Shown piece after piece: positions 1-6,120 of a stretch of 6,468 bases of DNA (positions within the stretch are counted from its first letter, which is position 1; every line of letters begins with the position of its first letter). This DNA comes from CAZYWA01 sp964650975 [NCBI: uncultured bacterium] (lineage in GTDB: Bacteria > JADJOY01). The translations under genes were made by a program, and so were the position numbers. The stretch covers positions 1 through 6,468 of the forward strand of contig CAZYWA010000461.1 of assembly GCA_964650975.1 (NCBI GenBank). Reading direction: 5' to 3'. The notes under the pieces were generated by a model. It was not told where the DNA came from and made no database searches. It saw only the letters and a list, made by a program, of their open reading frames with translations.

Positions 1-1
1 C

Positions 2-781
2 GAGGGCTACATCGACCGGAACCGCGAGCAATACCCGCAGCAGATCCCCACCACTCCGCCGCAGCCTGGCTCGCTCTCGTTCACGCCGGCGCGCCGCGTC
101 GACGGACAGCCGGTGGGCGGCACCGATCTGCCCCCGGCGCCCAGCGCCCCGCTGGCGCCTGGCGCGCTGCCGCCGGTTCCGCCGGAGCCAGGCGCATCTA
201 CCCGAGTGGGCCCCGGGGCCGCCGCGCCACCAGCGGCGACCCGTCCCAGCTCGTCGCTGACGTCAGCCGCGCCACAGGCGGCGCGCATCGAGGTCACACC
301 CGAGACCGACAACACGGAGCCCGCGTCGAGCGTGGCGCGCTCGACGCCCGATGCGACCGCCGCTGCCTCGAGCCCCGGTTCGATTCGCGCAGCCCTCGGT
401 CCGCTTCCGCCGACGGGCTTCGAATCGAGCCCGCTCGAGCTCAGTCTCCAGCCCGCGACCACCAAGGGACTGCACGTCATCGGTCTCCTGGTATTCGTCG
501 ACGGCGAGCTGGTGTTCTCGCGCCACGCCGACGCCGGCGTGCTCGACGGCCCTGCGCCAGTCACGCTGTTCGTGAACGGTGTCGACGGCGGCGAGCACGA
601 GGTCGCGGTCTCGCTCGACATCGCCGATGCGCACAAGACCTCGCGCGAGGTGAGCGCCTCGTTCCGGGTCACGGTCCCCGCGTCGGGACGCAAGCTGGTC
701 CACGCCAAGGTCCTCGACGCGAAGGGCGCCGGCGCCCAGGCGCCCACGATCCTCTGGACCGAGAGCGAGGAAGCGGCGTGA
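2..781 (+). CDS. C-terminal part of an unidentified Pro/Ala-rich protein, translationally coupled to gspE (5' end outside window)
   Basis: The frame is open from the first bases, so the start lies upstream; 259 residues are visible. An in-frame GTG at 113 exists, but the frame is open before it and it falls inside the Pro-rich part, so I do not take it as the start. Visible order: a short hydrophilic segment (YIDRNREQYPQQ), a long Pro/Ala/Gly/Ser-rich stretch (about bases 40-400) typical of an extended extracytoplasmic linker, then a terminal region (about 410-780) with alternating hydrophobic residues (VIGLLVFVDGELVFSR, HEVAVSLDI, SASFRVTVPASG) that looks like a beta-sandwich. No signal peptide, membrane segment or catalytic motif is visible. 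Its TGA shares bases with the gspE GTG (GTGA), so the two are probably co-translated. By position it could be the tail of secretin GspD, which often precedes gspE, or a lineage-specific T2SS accessory protein. I do not recognise the family. The reading frame is solid; the function is open. Confidence 0.
   Translation, partial: EGYIDRNREQYPQQIPTTPPQPGSLSFTPARRVDGQPVGGTDLPPAPSAPLAPGALPPVPPEPGASTRVGPGAAAPPAATRPSSSLTSAAPQAARIEVTPETDNTEPASSVARSTPDATAAASSPGSIRAALGPLPPTGFESSPLELSLQPATTKGLHVIGLLVFVDGELVFSRHADAGVLDGPAPVTLFVNGVDGGEHEVAVSLDIADAHKTSREVSASFRVTVPASGRKLVHAKVLDAKGAGAQAPTILWTESEEAA
767..773 (+). promoter_or_regulatory. Ribosome binding site of gspE
   Basis: GAGGAAG lies inside the last codons of the preceding gene, with GAGGA ending six bases before the GTG at 778. 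It supports this GTG rather than the in-frame GTG at 787 as the start, and fits coupling through the GTGA overlap. Confidence 0.55.
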
Positions 782-2484
782 GCGTCGTGCGCGCTCGCCT
801 CGGCGAGATCCTGGTCTCGACCGGCGTCGTCACGGCGGAGCAGGTCGACGAAGCGCTCGCCGTGCAGAGCCAAAAGGGCGGACGGATCGGCGAGGTCTTG
901 ATCGGCCTCAAGCGCGTCGACGAGACCGACGTGGCGCAGGCGCTGGCGCGCCAGCTGGGCCTGACCTGCGCCCCCGACCTCACCGCCCACGACGTCGACA
1001 CCGAGCTCGCGAGCCGCGTGCCGATCGCGTTCGCGAAGCGCTACGGCATCGTTCCGCTGGGGCGCGAGGACGGCTCGGTACGGCTCGCGGTCACCGACCC
1101 GCTCGACCTCACCGCCATCGACCAGGTGGCAAAGCTGGTCGGTCTGCGTCCGCGGCTGGTGGTCACGTCACCGCGGGTGCTGCTCGAGGTGGTGAACCGC
1201 ACCTACGACGTGGCCGGCGACAGCGCCCGCGACATGATCGAGGACCTCGACATCGAGAGCCTCGACACGCTGGCCCACGAGCTCGAAGAGCCCGAGGACC
1301 TGCTCGACGCCGACAGCGAGGCGCCGATCATCCGGCTGCTCAACACGCTGATGGCGCAGGCGGTAAAGGAGCGAGCCAGCGACATCCACATCGAGCCCTT
1401 CGAGCGCGACCTGGTGGTGCGGTACCGGATCGACGGCATCCTCCACGACGTGCTGCGCCCGCCCAAGCGCATCCAAAGCTCGATCACCTCGCGCGCCAAG
1501 ATCATGGCGGGGCTCAACATCGCCGAGAAGCGCTTGCCGCAGGACGGACGCATCCGCATCAAGATCGGCGGCAAGGACATCGACATCCGCATGAGCGTCA
1601 TCCCGGTGGCGCACGGCGAGCGGATCGTGATGCGGCTCCTCGACAAGGCCACCGTGGTGCTCGATCTCCAGCAGCTCGGGCTCCTCGAGGACCATCGCGA
1701 CACGATCGAGAAGCTGATCCACAAGCCCAACGGGATCTTCCTGGTCACCGGCCCCACCGGCAGCGGCAAGACCACCACGCTCTACGCCGGCATCACCCGC
1801 ATCAACTCGGTCGACAAGAACATCATCACGGTCGAGGACCCGATCGAGTACCAGCTACGCGGCATCGGCCAGATCCAAGTGCACCCCAAGATCGGGCTCA
1901 GCTTCGCGAGCGGGCTGCGCTCGATCCTGCGCCAGGACCCGGACGTGATCCTGGTCGGCGAGATCCGCGACCTGGAAACGGCGGAGATCGCCATCCAGGC
2001 CTCGCTCACCGGCCACTTGGTGTTCAGCACGCTGCACACCAACGACGCGCCCGGCGCGGTCACCCGGCTCGTGGACATGGGCGTCGAGGCGTTCCTGGTC
2101 GCATCGTCGCTGCTCGGCGTCTTGGCGCAGCGCCTCGTCCGCGTCATCTGCACGCACTGCAAGAAGCCCTATCACCCGACGCCCACCGAGCTCGAGGAGC
2201 TCGGGGTGCGCGAAGCGGACCTGCCGGACGGTGTGCTGTGGAAGGGCGTCGGCTGCAACGCGTGCATGCGCACCGGCTACAAGGGCCGAACCGGCATCTA
2301 CGAGCTCTTCGTGGTGAACGACGCGGTCCGCGAGGCGATCCTGGGTCGCGGCGACACGGCGACCGTGCGGCGCGCGGCGCTCGCGACGGGCATGCTGACG
2401 CTACGCGGCGACGGATCCCGCAAGGTCGTGCGCGGCATCACCACCGTCGAAGAGGTCATCCGCGTCACGCAGGACGTGCTCTGA
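778..2484 (+). CDS. gspE: Type II secretion ATPase GspE with N-terminal MshEN-type domain
   Basis: Cytoplasmic hexameric ATPase that powers pseudopilus assembly. The protein has 568 residues. At the N-terminus are two 24-residue motifs of the MshEN c-di-GMP-binding type, R7-Q30 (RLGEILVSTGVV...) and R36-Q59, five residues apart. A second N-terminal region follows (VPIAFAKRYGIVPL, 81-94). The catalytic core has Walker A GPTGSGKT at 325-332 (K331), an Asp box TVEDPIEY at 351-358, Walker B around DPDVILVGEIRD at 387-398 with E395, and a His box GHLVFSTLHTND at 412-423 (H413, H420). A zinc-binding tetracysteine follows (C458, C461, C493, C496), which is characteristic of GspE/PilB ATPases. All key residues are present and length is normal or slightly long for GspE. 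PilB of type IV pili is the main alternative, but the linked gspF and G-I-H-J-K set favours T2SS. The GTG start overlaps the previous stop; gspF begins 22 bases after the stop. Confidence 0.97.
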   Translation: MSVVRARLGEILVSTGVVTAEQVDEALAVQSQKGGRIGEVLIGLKRVDETDVAQALARQLGLTCAPDLTAHDVDTELASRVPIAFAKRYGIVPLGREDGSVRLAVTDPLDLTAIDQVAKLVGLRPRLVVTSPRVLLEVVNRTYDVAGDSARDMIEDLDIESLDTLAHELEEPEDLLDADSEAPIIRLLNTLMAQAVKERASDIHIEPFERDLVVRYRIDGILHDVLRPPKRIQSSITSRAKIMAGLNIAEKRLPQDGRIRIKIGGKDIDIRMSVIPVAHGERIVMRLLDKATVVLDLQQLGLLEDHRDTIEKLIHKPNGIFLVTGPTGSGKTTTLYAGITRINSVDKNIITVEDPIEYQLRGIGQIQVHPKIGLSFASGLRSILRQDPDVILVGEIRDLETAEIAIQASLTGHLVFSTLHTNDAPGAVTRLVDMGVEAFLVASSLLGVLAQRLVRVICTHCKKPYHPTPTELEELGVREADLPDGVLWKGVGCNACMRTGYKGRTGIYELFVVNDAVREAILGRGDTATVRRAALATGMLTLRGDGSRKVVRGITTVEEVIRVTQDVL

Positions 2485-2506
2485 GCCACGCGGATCGAGA
2501 CCGACT

Positions 2507-3766
2507 ATGCCCGTCTTCGAGTACCACGGCGTCAACGACAAGGGAAAGCCGGTCAAAGGCATCATCGATGCCGACAACGCCCGCGCGGCGCGCGCCAAGC
2601 TGCGCAAGCAAGAGATCTTCGCCAGCGACCTGGTCGCCGAAGCGGGAATCGCCTCGGCGGGGCTGCTCGAGCGCCGGTTCCGGATCCGCACGCTGTTCGA
2701 GTCGGTCAACGTCATGGACGTGTCGGTCGTCGCGCGGCAGCTCTCGACCCTCACCGCCGCGGGCATGCCGCTGGTCACGGCGCTCCAGGCGACACTGGAG
2801 CAGCAGAGCAAGCTCAGCCTCCAGAAGGCGCTCAGCAAGGTCCGGGAGCGCGTCAACGAGGGCGTGAGCCTCGCCGACGCCTTGCGCGAGCATCCCAAGA
2901 TCTTCCCGGAGCTGTTCGTCGACATGGTGCGAGCGGGCGAGGCGTCGGGCGCCCTCGACATCGTGCTGGTGCGGCTCGCCGATTACCTCGAGGAGCACGC
3001 GCGGAACACCGCGAAGATCAAGGCGGTCCTCACCTACCCCGCGCTCATGATGTGCGTCGCGGGCCTGATCGTGTTCCTGATCTTCACCAAGGCCATCCCG
3101 CAGCTCAAGCAGCTGTTCCTGAACATGAACAAGGCGCTTCCGCCGCTCACGCGCACGCTGATCGCGATCGGCGACTTCCTGAGCGCCTGGTGGTGGGTGC
3201 TCGCGCTCGCCGCGATCGGGGTCGTGATCGGGATTCGCCGCTACGGCAAGACCCAGAACGGGCGGCGCCGCCTCGACGGCGTCAAGCTGCGATTTCCGGT
3301 CGCCGGCGAGCTCATCATGAAGCTCTCGGTCGCGCGCTTCGCTAGGACACTGGCGACCCTGCTCGCGAGCGGAATCCCGCTGCTCAAGGCGCTCGACATC
3401 GTCGAGGCGGTGGTCGGGAACCGCGTGCTGGCGGATGCGATCCACGAGGCGCGCGGCTCGATCCAGGAAGGCGCCACCATCTCCGGCCCGCTCAGGGCGA
3501 GCGGTGTCTTCCCGTCGATCCTCATCCACATGGTGGCCATCGGCGAGCAGAGCGGTCAGCTCGAGGAGATGCTCGGCAAGGTCGCCACCGCGTACGACAA
3601 CGAGGTGGCGACGGCCACGCTCAGGCTCACCTCGATCCTCGAGCCGGTGATCATCCTGTTCATGGCGGGGATCGTGGTGTTCATCGCGCTCGCGATCCTG
3701 CAGCCCATCTTGCAGCTCAACACCATCACGACGGCGTGGCTCGGCCCGCTCACCGTCGCCGTGTAG
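2507..3766 (+). CDS. gspF: Type II secretion inner-membrane platform protein GspF
   Basis: Polytopic inner-membrane protein of the assembly platform, thought to couple GspE motion to pseudopilin insertion. It has 419 residues, close to the usual 400-410. The N-terminus (MPVFEYHGVNDKGKPVKG) is the standard GspF opening. Two copies of the T2SSF cytoplasmic domain follow: one from about 72 (VVARQLSTLTAAGMPL, with GEASG at 144-148) and one from about 275 (ARFARTLATLLASGIPL, with GEQSG at 346-350). Three hydrophobic segments are seen, at about 178-196, 228-245 (starting WWW) and 381-398 (after E379-P380), which is the family topology. The region after the first segment (PQLKQLF, then LPPLTRTLI) is also conserved in GspF. 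No good Shine-Dalgarno precedes the ATG; it lies 22 bases after gspE, so coupling to gspE translation is likely. PilC is the type IV pilus homologue; context favours GspF. Confidence 0.96.
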   Translation: MPVFEYHGVNDKGKPVKGIIDADNARAARAKLRKQEIFASDLVAEAGIASAGLLERRFRIRTLFESVNVMDVSVVARQLSTLTAAGMPLVTALQATLEQQSKLSLQKALSKVRERVNEGVSLADALREHPKIFPELFVDMVRAGEASGALDIVLVRLADYLEEHARNTAKIKAVLTYPALMMCVAGLIVFLIFTKAIPQLKQLFLNMNKALPPLTRTLIAIGDFLSAWWWVLALAAIGVVIGIRRYGKTQNGRRRLDGVKLRFPVAGELIMKLSVARFARTLATLLASGIPLLKALDIVEAVVGNRVLADAIHEARGSIQEGATISGPLRASGVFPSILIHMVAIGEQSGQLEEMLGKVATAYDNEVATATLRLTSILEPVIILFMAGIVVFIALAILQPILQLNTITTAWLGPLTVAV

Positions 3767-3776
3767 CTGTGTGCCC

Positions 3777-3784
3777 AAGGAGAG
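3777..3784 (+). promoter_or_regulatory. Strong ribosome binding site that sets the gspG start
   Basis: AAGGAGAG is the best Shine-Dalgarno in the window. AAGGAG ends six bases before the GTG at 3789. It lies downstream of the GTG at 3771, so it decides for 3789 over the longer frame. High translation of the major pseudopilin would fit its need as the most abundant subunit. Confidence 0.75.
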
Positions 3785-3788
3785 TGCC

Positions 3789-4271
3789 GTGAAGAACCGA
3801 CGTCTCACGAAGTCCGCGCACGGTCACCGGATGCGGCGAATCGCCCGGGATGCGCGCGGCTTCACCCTGATCGAGATCCTGGTGGTGGTGGCGATCATCG
3901 CGATCTTCGCGACCGTCGTCGCGCTCAACGTTTCGGGCGAGGTGCCCAAGGCCAAGATCACCAAGGCCAAGAGCGACATCCAGTCGATCGAAAGTGCCCT
4001 CGATCAGTACAAGATGGACAACAGTTTCTACCCCGCCACCGAGCAGGGACTGCAGGCGCTCATCGCGCCCCCCACGACCGGACGGGTACCGAAGCACTAC
4101 CGCGACGGCGGCTACATCAAGCGGCTGCCGGTCGATCCGTGGGGCAACCCGTACGCCTATGCCTCGCCGGGCGTCCACGGCGACATCGACATCTGGAGCT
4201 ACGGCGCCGACGGAGCTCCGGGCGGAGAAGGCCCGGATGCCGAGGTCGGAAACTGGGACCTGGCTCAGTGA
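3789..4271 (+). CDS. gspG: Type II secretion major pseudopilin GspG
   Basis: Main structural subunit of the periplasmic pseudopilus. From the GTG at 3789 it has 160 residues. A basic 24-residue leader ends in G24, followed by FTLIE with Glu at +5 (E29), so prepilin peptidase should cut between G24 and F25 and methylate F25. The hydrophobic helix (ILVVVAIIAIFATVVAL) follows. GspG hallmarks are present: YPATEQGLQAL, PVDPWGNPYAYASPG and the C-terminal calcium loop with DIWSYGADG and GPDAEVGNW. Acidic residues D141, D150 and E152 occupy this loop; the family usually ends it in DAD, so E152 is a conservative change. Alternative starts are GTG 3771 (no Shine-Dalgarno) and ATG 3831 (shorter leader, weak site). 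The gene lies 22 bases after gspF; an inverted repeat spans its stop codon. Confidence 0.96.
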   Translation: MKNRRLTKSAHGHRMRRIARDARGFTLIEILVVVAIIAIFATVVALNVSGEVPKAKITKAKSDIQSIESALDQYKMDNSFYPATEQGLQALIAPPTTGRVPKHYRDGGYIKRLPVDPWGNPYAYASPGVHGDIDIWSYGADGAPGGEGPDAEVGNWDLAQ

Positions 4272-4285
4272 GCCAGGTGACCTGG
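4258..4285 (+). repeat. Three-part inverted repeat over the gspG stop codon and gspG-gspI gap
   Basis: ACCTGGCTC (4258-4266) pairs perfectly with GAGCCAGGT (4270-4278) around a three-base loop; counted as DNA the palindrome is 10 + 1 + 10 bases. A third element, ACCTGG at 4280-4285, is also complementary to CCAGGT (4273-4278), so the middle arm can pair upstream (9 bp) or downstream (5 bp with a TGA loop). No T-run follows, so it is not a standard intrinsic terminator. It separates the major pseudopilin from the minor ones and ends next to the G-rich stretch before the gspI ATG. An RNA-stability or expression-tuning role is inference. Confidence 0.6.
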
Positions 4286-4295
4286 GGGCGCCGCC

Positions 4296-4802
4296 ATGCA
4301 GCACAGCTCGATCCGCGATCCACGAGCCGCGCGCGGCTTCACGCTGCTCGAGGTGCTGATCGCCGTGGCGCTGCTCGGTCTCGCCCTGGTGCCGCTGCTC
4401 GGCAGCATGAACGCGAGCCTGAACCTCGCGTACAGCGCCAAGATGAAGACCATCGCGACGCTCCTCGGCCGTGAGCGCATGACGCGCGTGGAGCTCGCGG
4501 GGTTCCCCGCCCTCGGCGACTCGAACGGCGACTTCGGCGAGCAGGCCGCCGCCTTTCAGTGGAAGCAGTCGGTGGTCGAGCCGCCCGCCGGCCTCGACCC
4601 GGACACGGTTCGCGAAGTGCATCTGTGGGTGACGTGGAGTGAGGGCAGCACCGAGCGCGACTATCAGCTCACCGACTTCATCGTCGACCCAGCGGCCTCG
4701 GGTCAAACCAGCACCGACCCGAACAATCCCAACAGTCCAAGTAGCTCGAGCGGCCGAAGCAACTCGTCTCCCTTGCCTGCTCAGAACGAGCCCGAGGAAT
4801 GA
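4296..4802 (+). CDS. gspI: Type II secretion minor pseudopilin GspI with Ser/Asn/Pro-rich tail
   Basis: Minor pseudopilin; in the family GspI nucleates the tip complex with GspJ and GspK. It has 168 residues. The 14-residue leader ends RG, followed by FTLLE (F15, E19 at +5) and the hydrophobic helix (VLIAVALLGLALVPLLG). GspI features include the Leu/Ala-rich helix carrying small residues, the FQWKQSVVEP strand, and VREVHLWVTW followed by YQLTDFIV, the W-containing end typical of GspI rather than GspH. After I129 the family fold should be complete, but about 37 more residues follow (132-168) rich in Ser, Asn and Pro. Twelve of these 37 codons end in A or T, far more than in the rest of the gene. 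The ATG is 24 bases after gspG, preceded by a G-rich stretch. The stop TGA (4800-4802) overlaps an ATG at 4799 in the gspH frame. It stands before gspH, not after it as in the usual order. Confidence 0.88.
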   Translation: MQHSSIRDPRAARGFTLLEVLIAVALLGLALVPLLGSMNASLNLAYSAKMKTIATLLGRERMTRVELAGFPALGDSNGDFGEQAAAFQWKQSVVEPPAGLDPDTVREVHLWVTWSEGSTERDYQLTDFIVDPAASGQTSTDPNNPNSPSSSSGRSNSSPLPAQNEPEE

Positions 4803-4805
4803 GGG
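4801..4805 (+). promoter_or_regulatory. Ribosome binding site favouring the inner gspH start
   Basis: GAGGG overlaps the gspI stop codon and ends five bases before the ATG at 4811. For the ATG at 4799 the only purine-rich match (GAGGA, 4794-4798) touches the start codon and is too close to work well. The site therefore argues for 4811, although both starts are possible. Confidence 0.45.
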
Positions 4806-4810
4806 ACGCC

Positions 4811-5395
4811 ATGCGAGCTCGCCGGCCAGCGGCCCTTCGCGTCGCGCTCCGGCACGACGGCGACGCCGGGTTCACGCTCATCGAGCTGCTGGTGGTGGTC
4901 TTCCTGGTGGGAATCACGCTGGCGATGGCGATCCCGACCTTCCAGGACGTCACCGGAGCCCGGCTGCGCTCCGCGTCTCGGATGCTCGCGGGCGCCGTCC
5001 GCTACGTGCACGGCCAGGCGATCGCCACTCGCAACATTTACCGGCTGGAGCTCGACCTGGACGCCGGGCGCTACTGGGTGTCGAAGTGCGTGCCCGACGA
5101 GTCGCGCCGCTGCGAGTGGACCAACGACACCAGCGGGCTCTCGACGCCGCGACCGCTTCCCGACGGCGTCGTGTTCCGCGGAGTGCGCACCACGCAGCAA
5201 GACGGCTCGCTGCAGACGGTGGGGACCGTCCAGATCCACTTCCTGCCGCGCGGCTACGTCGAGCCAGCGGTCATCCACCTGGGGCGCGAGAACGGCGACG
5301 GCGCCTTCACGCTGGTGGTGAGCCCGATCGGCGGCAAGGTCGAGATCGTCGAAGGCGACCCGGATCTGACCCTCGGGCACGGGATGGGCACGTGA
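4811..5395 (+). CDS. gspH: Type II secretion minor pseudopilin GspH
   Basis: Minor pseudopilin of the GspH/FimT family, joining the tip complex to the GspG shaft. From the ATG at 4811 it has 194 residues. The 20-residue leader ends G20, followed by FTLIE (F21, E25) and a hydrophobic helix (LLVVVFLVGITLAMAIP). Family features are the region SASRMLAGAVRYVHGQAIATRN, then YRLELDLDAGRYWV, VQIHFLPRGYVEPAVIHLG and the closing FTLVVSPIGGKVEIV, the GspH/FimT-type C-terminal strands. Two cysteines, C93 and C101, could form a disulphide in the periplasm. I prefer 4811 because GAGGG (4801-4805) lies at good spacing; the other start, ATG 4799, gives an ATGA overlap with gspI and four more leader residues, but its GAGGA abuts the start codon. 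The stop TGA overlaps the gspJ GTG. Confidence 0.88.
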   Translation: MRARRPAALRVALRHDGDAGFTLIELLVVVFLVGITLAMAIPTFQDVTGARLRSASRMLAGAVRYVHGQAIATRNIYRLELDLDAGRYWVSKCVPDESRRCEWTNDTSGLSTPRPLPDGVVFRGVRTTQQDGSLQTVGTVQIHFLPRGYVEPAVIHLGRENGDGAFTLVVSPIGGKVEIVEGDPDLTLGHGMGT

Positions 5396-6120
5396 CGCGC
5401 ATCGCCGATCCACGAGGCTTCACGCTGATCGAGATGCTGATCGCGATCGCGATCTTCGCGCTGCTCATGATCAGCGTGTACCAGACCTTCGACCAGAGCT
5501 TCCGTTCCTACCAGATGGTGGAGCAAAGCCGCGACCTGAACGAGACCGCGCGCCTCATCCTCGACCGCATCCAGGACGATCTGCAGAGCGCCGCGATCTT
5601 CCACGAGAACGTCAACATGGTGTTCGTGGGCGAGCATGGCTCGGGGACCACCAATCGGCCCACCGACCGGCTGGTGTTCACCACGCTCAACCATCTGTCG
5701 CTCGACCCGACGGCACCGGAGTCCGACCTGGCCGAGGTCGAGTACGGGATCCGCCCCGATCCCGACACCCACCAGCCGCTCTTGCTGCGCCGCGAGAAGC
5801 CCTACCTCGACGAAGACCACACCCAGGGCGGAGTGCTCATGGTGCTGAGCGACCACGTGATGGGCCTCGGCTTCAAGTACTTCGACGGCACCGATCAGCT
5901 CAAGGACCACTGGGACGCCCGGGATCTCGGCGATACGAACGCTCACATCCAGAACCCGAATCAGCCGATCGACGACTCGACCACGAACAACGGCATCCTG
6001 CCGCAAGCGGTCGAGACCACACTCGTGCTCCGCGACGCCGACGGGCACGACGTGGCGTTCTCGTCCGTGACGCGACTGGTGCTGGCCGCGCCCGTCGTTC
6101 CCCCGGAGCTACCGCAATGA
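5392..6120 (+). CDS. gspJ: Type II secretion minor pseudopilin GspJ
   Basis: Minor pseudopilin, partner of GspI and GspK at the pseudopilus tip. It has 242 residues from the GTG at 5392. The very short leader (9 residues, ends PRG) is followed by FTLIE (F10, E14 at +5) and a hydrophobic helix (MLIAIAIFALLMISVYQTF). The helix continues through SRDLNETARLILDRIQDDLQSA, the segment typical of GspJ. Later features are RLVFTT, VEYGIRPD, LLLRREKPYL, VMGLGFKYFDG and a final strand pair ending TTLVLRDADG. The frame is open upstream to 4639, but that part overlaps gspH and gspI out of frame and has antisense-like, Arg-rich composition. The GTG sharing GTGA with the gspH stop is therefore the chosen start, with a GGGATGGG stretch just upstream. 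The stop TGA overlaps the gspK ATG. Confidence 0.93.
   Translation: MTRIADPRGFTLIEMLIAIAIFALLMISVYQTFDQSFRSYQMVEQSRDLNETARLILDRIQDDLQSAAIFHENVNMVFVGEHGSGTTNRPTDRLVFTTLNHLSLDPTAPESDLAEVEYGIRPDPDTHQPLLLRREKPYLDEDHTQGGVLMVLSDHVMGLGFKYFDGTDQLKDHWDARDLGDTNAHIQNPNQPIDDSTTNNGILPQAVETTLVLRDADGHDVAFSSVTRLVLAAPVVPPELPQ

Noticed and set aside
724-737. 14-base palindrome GGGCGCC/GGCGCCC before gspE as an operator or terminator
   Set aside because: It lies inside coding sequence for Gly/Ala residues, lacks a T-run, and such GC palindromes are expected by chance at this base composition.
7-990. A 327-codon minus-strand open frame opposite the first gene and the start of gspE
   Set aside because: Low-complexity Ser/Gly/Ala composition and overlap with conserved gspE sequence; explained by high third-position GC on the other strand.
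3771-3788. GTG at 3771 as the gspG start
   Set aside because: It lies before the AAGGAG site rather than after it, and has no Shine-Dalgarno of its own; GTG 3789 is well placed.
2465-3808. A 447-codon open frame on the minus strand covering the whole of gspF
   Set aside because: It is rich in Arg, Asp, His and Glu with no recognisable domain, the signature of the complement of a GC-rich gene. The plus-strand GspF matches its family end to end.
4258-4290. Rho-independent terminator after gspG
   Set aside because: The stem is good, but it is followed by a G-rich stretch, not a T-run, and the operon clearly continues into gspI.
3750-4706. A 318-codon minus-strand open frame opposite gspG and gspI
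   Set aside because: No domain seen, and it spans two clear plus-strand pseudopilin genes with intact leaders; an antisense shadow.
4639-5391. Upstream extension of the gspJ frame, doubling its length
   Set aside because: The extension overlaps gspI and gspH out of frame and is Arg/Ala/Pro-rich without domains. It would bury the prepilin leader, which must be N-terminal.
5254-6048. A 264-codon minus-strand open frame opposite gspH and gspJ
   Set aside because: His/Glu/Val-rich without a recognisable family and opposite conserved gspJ; a shadow.
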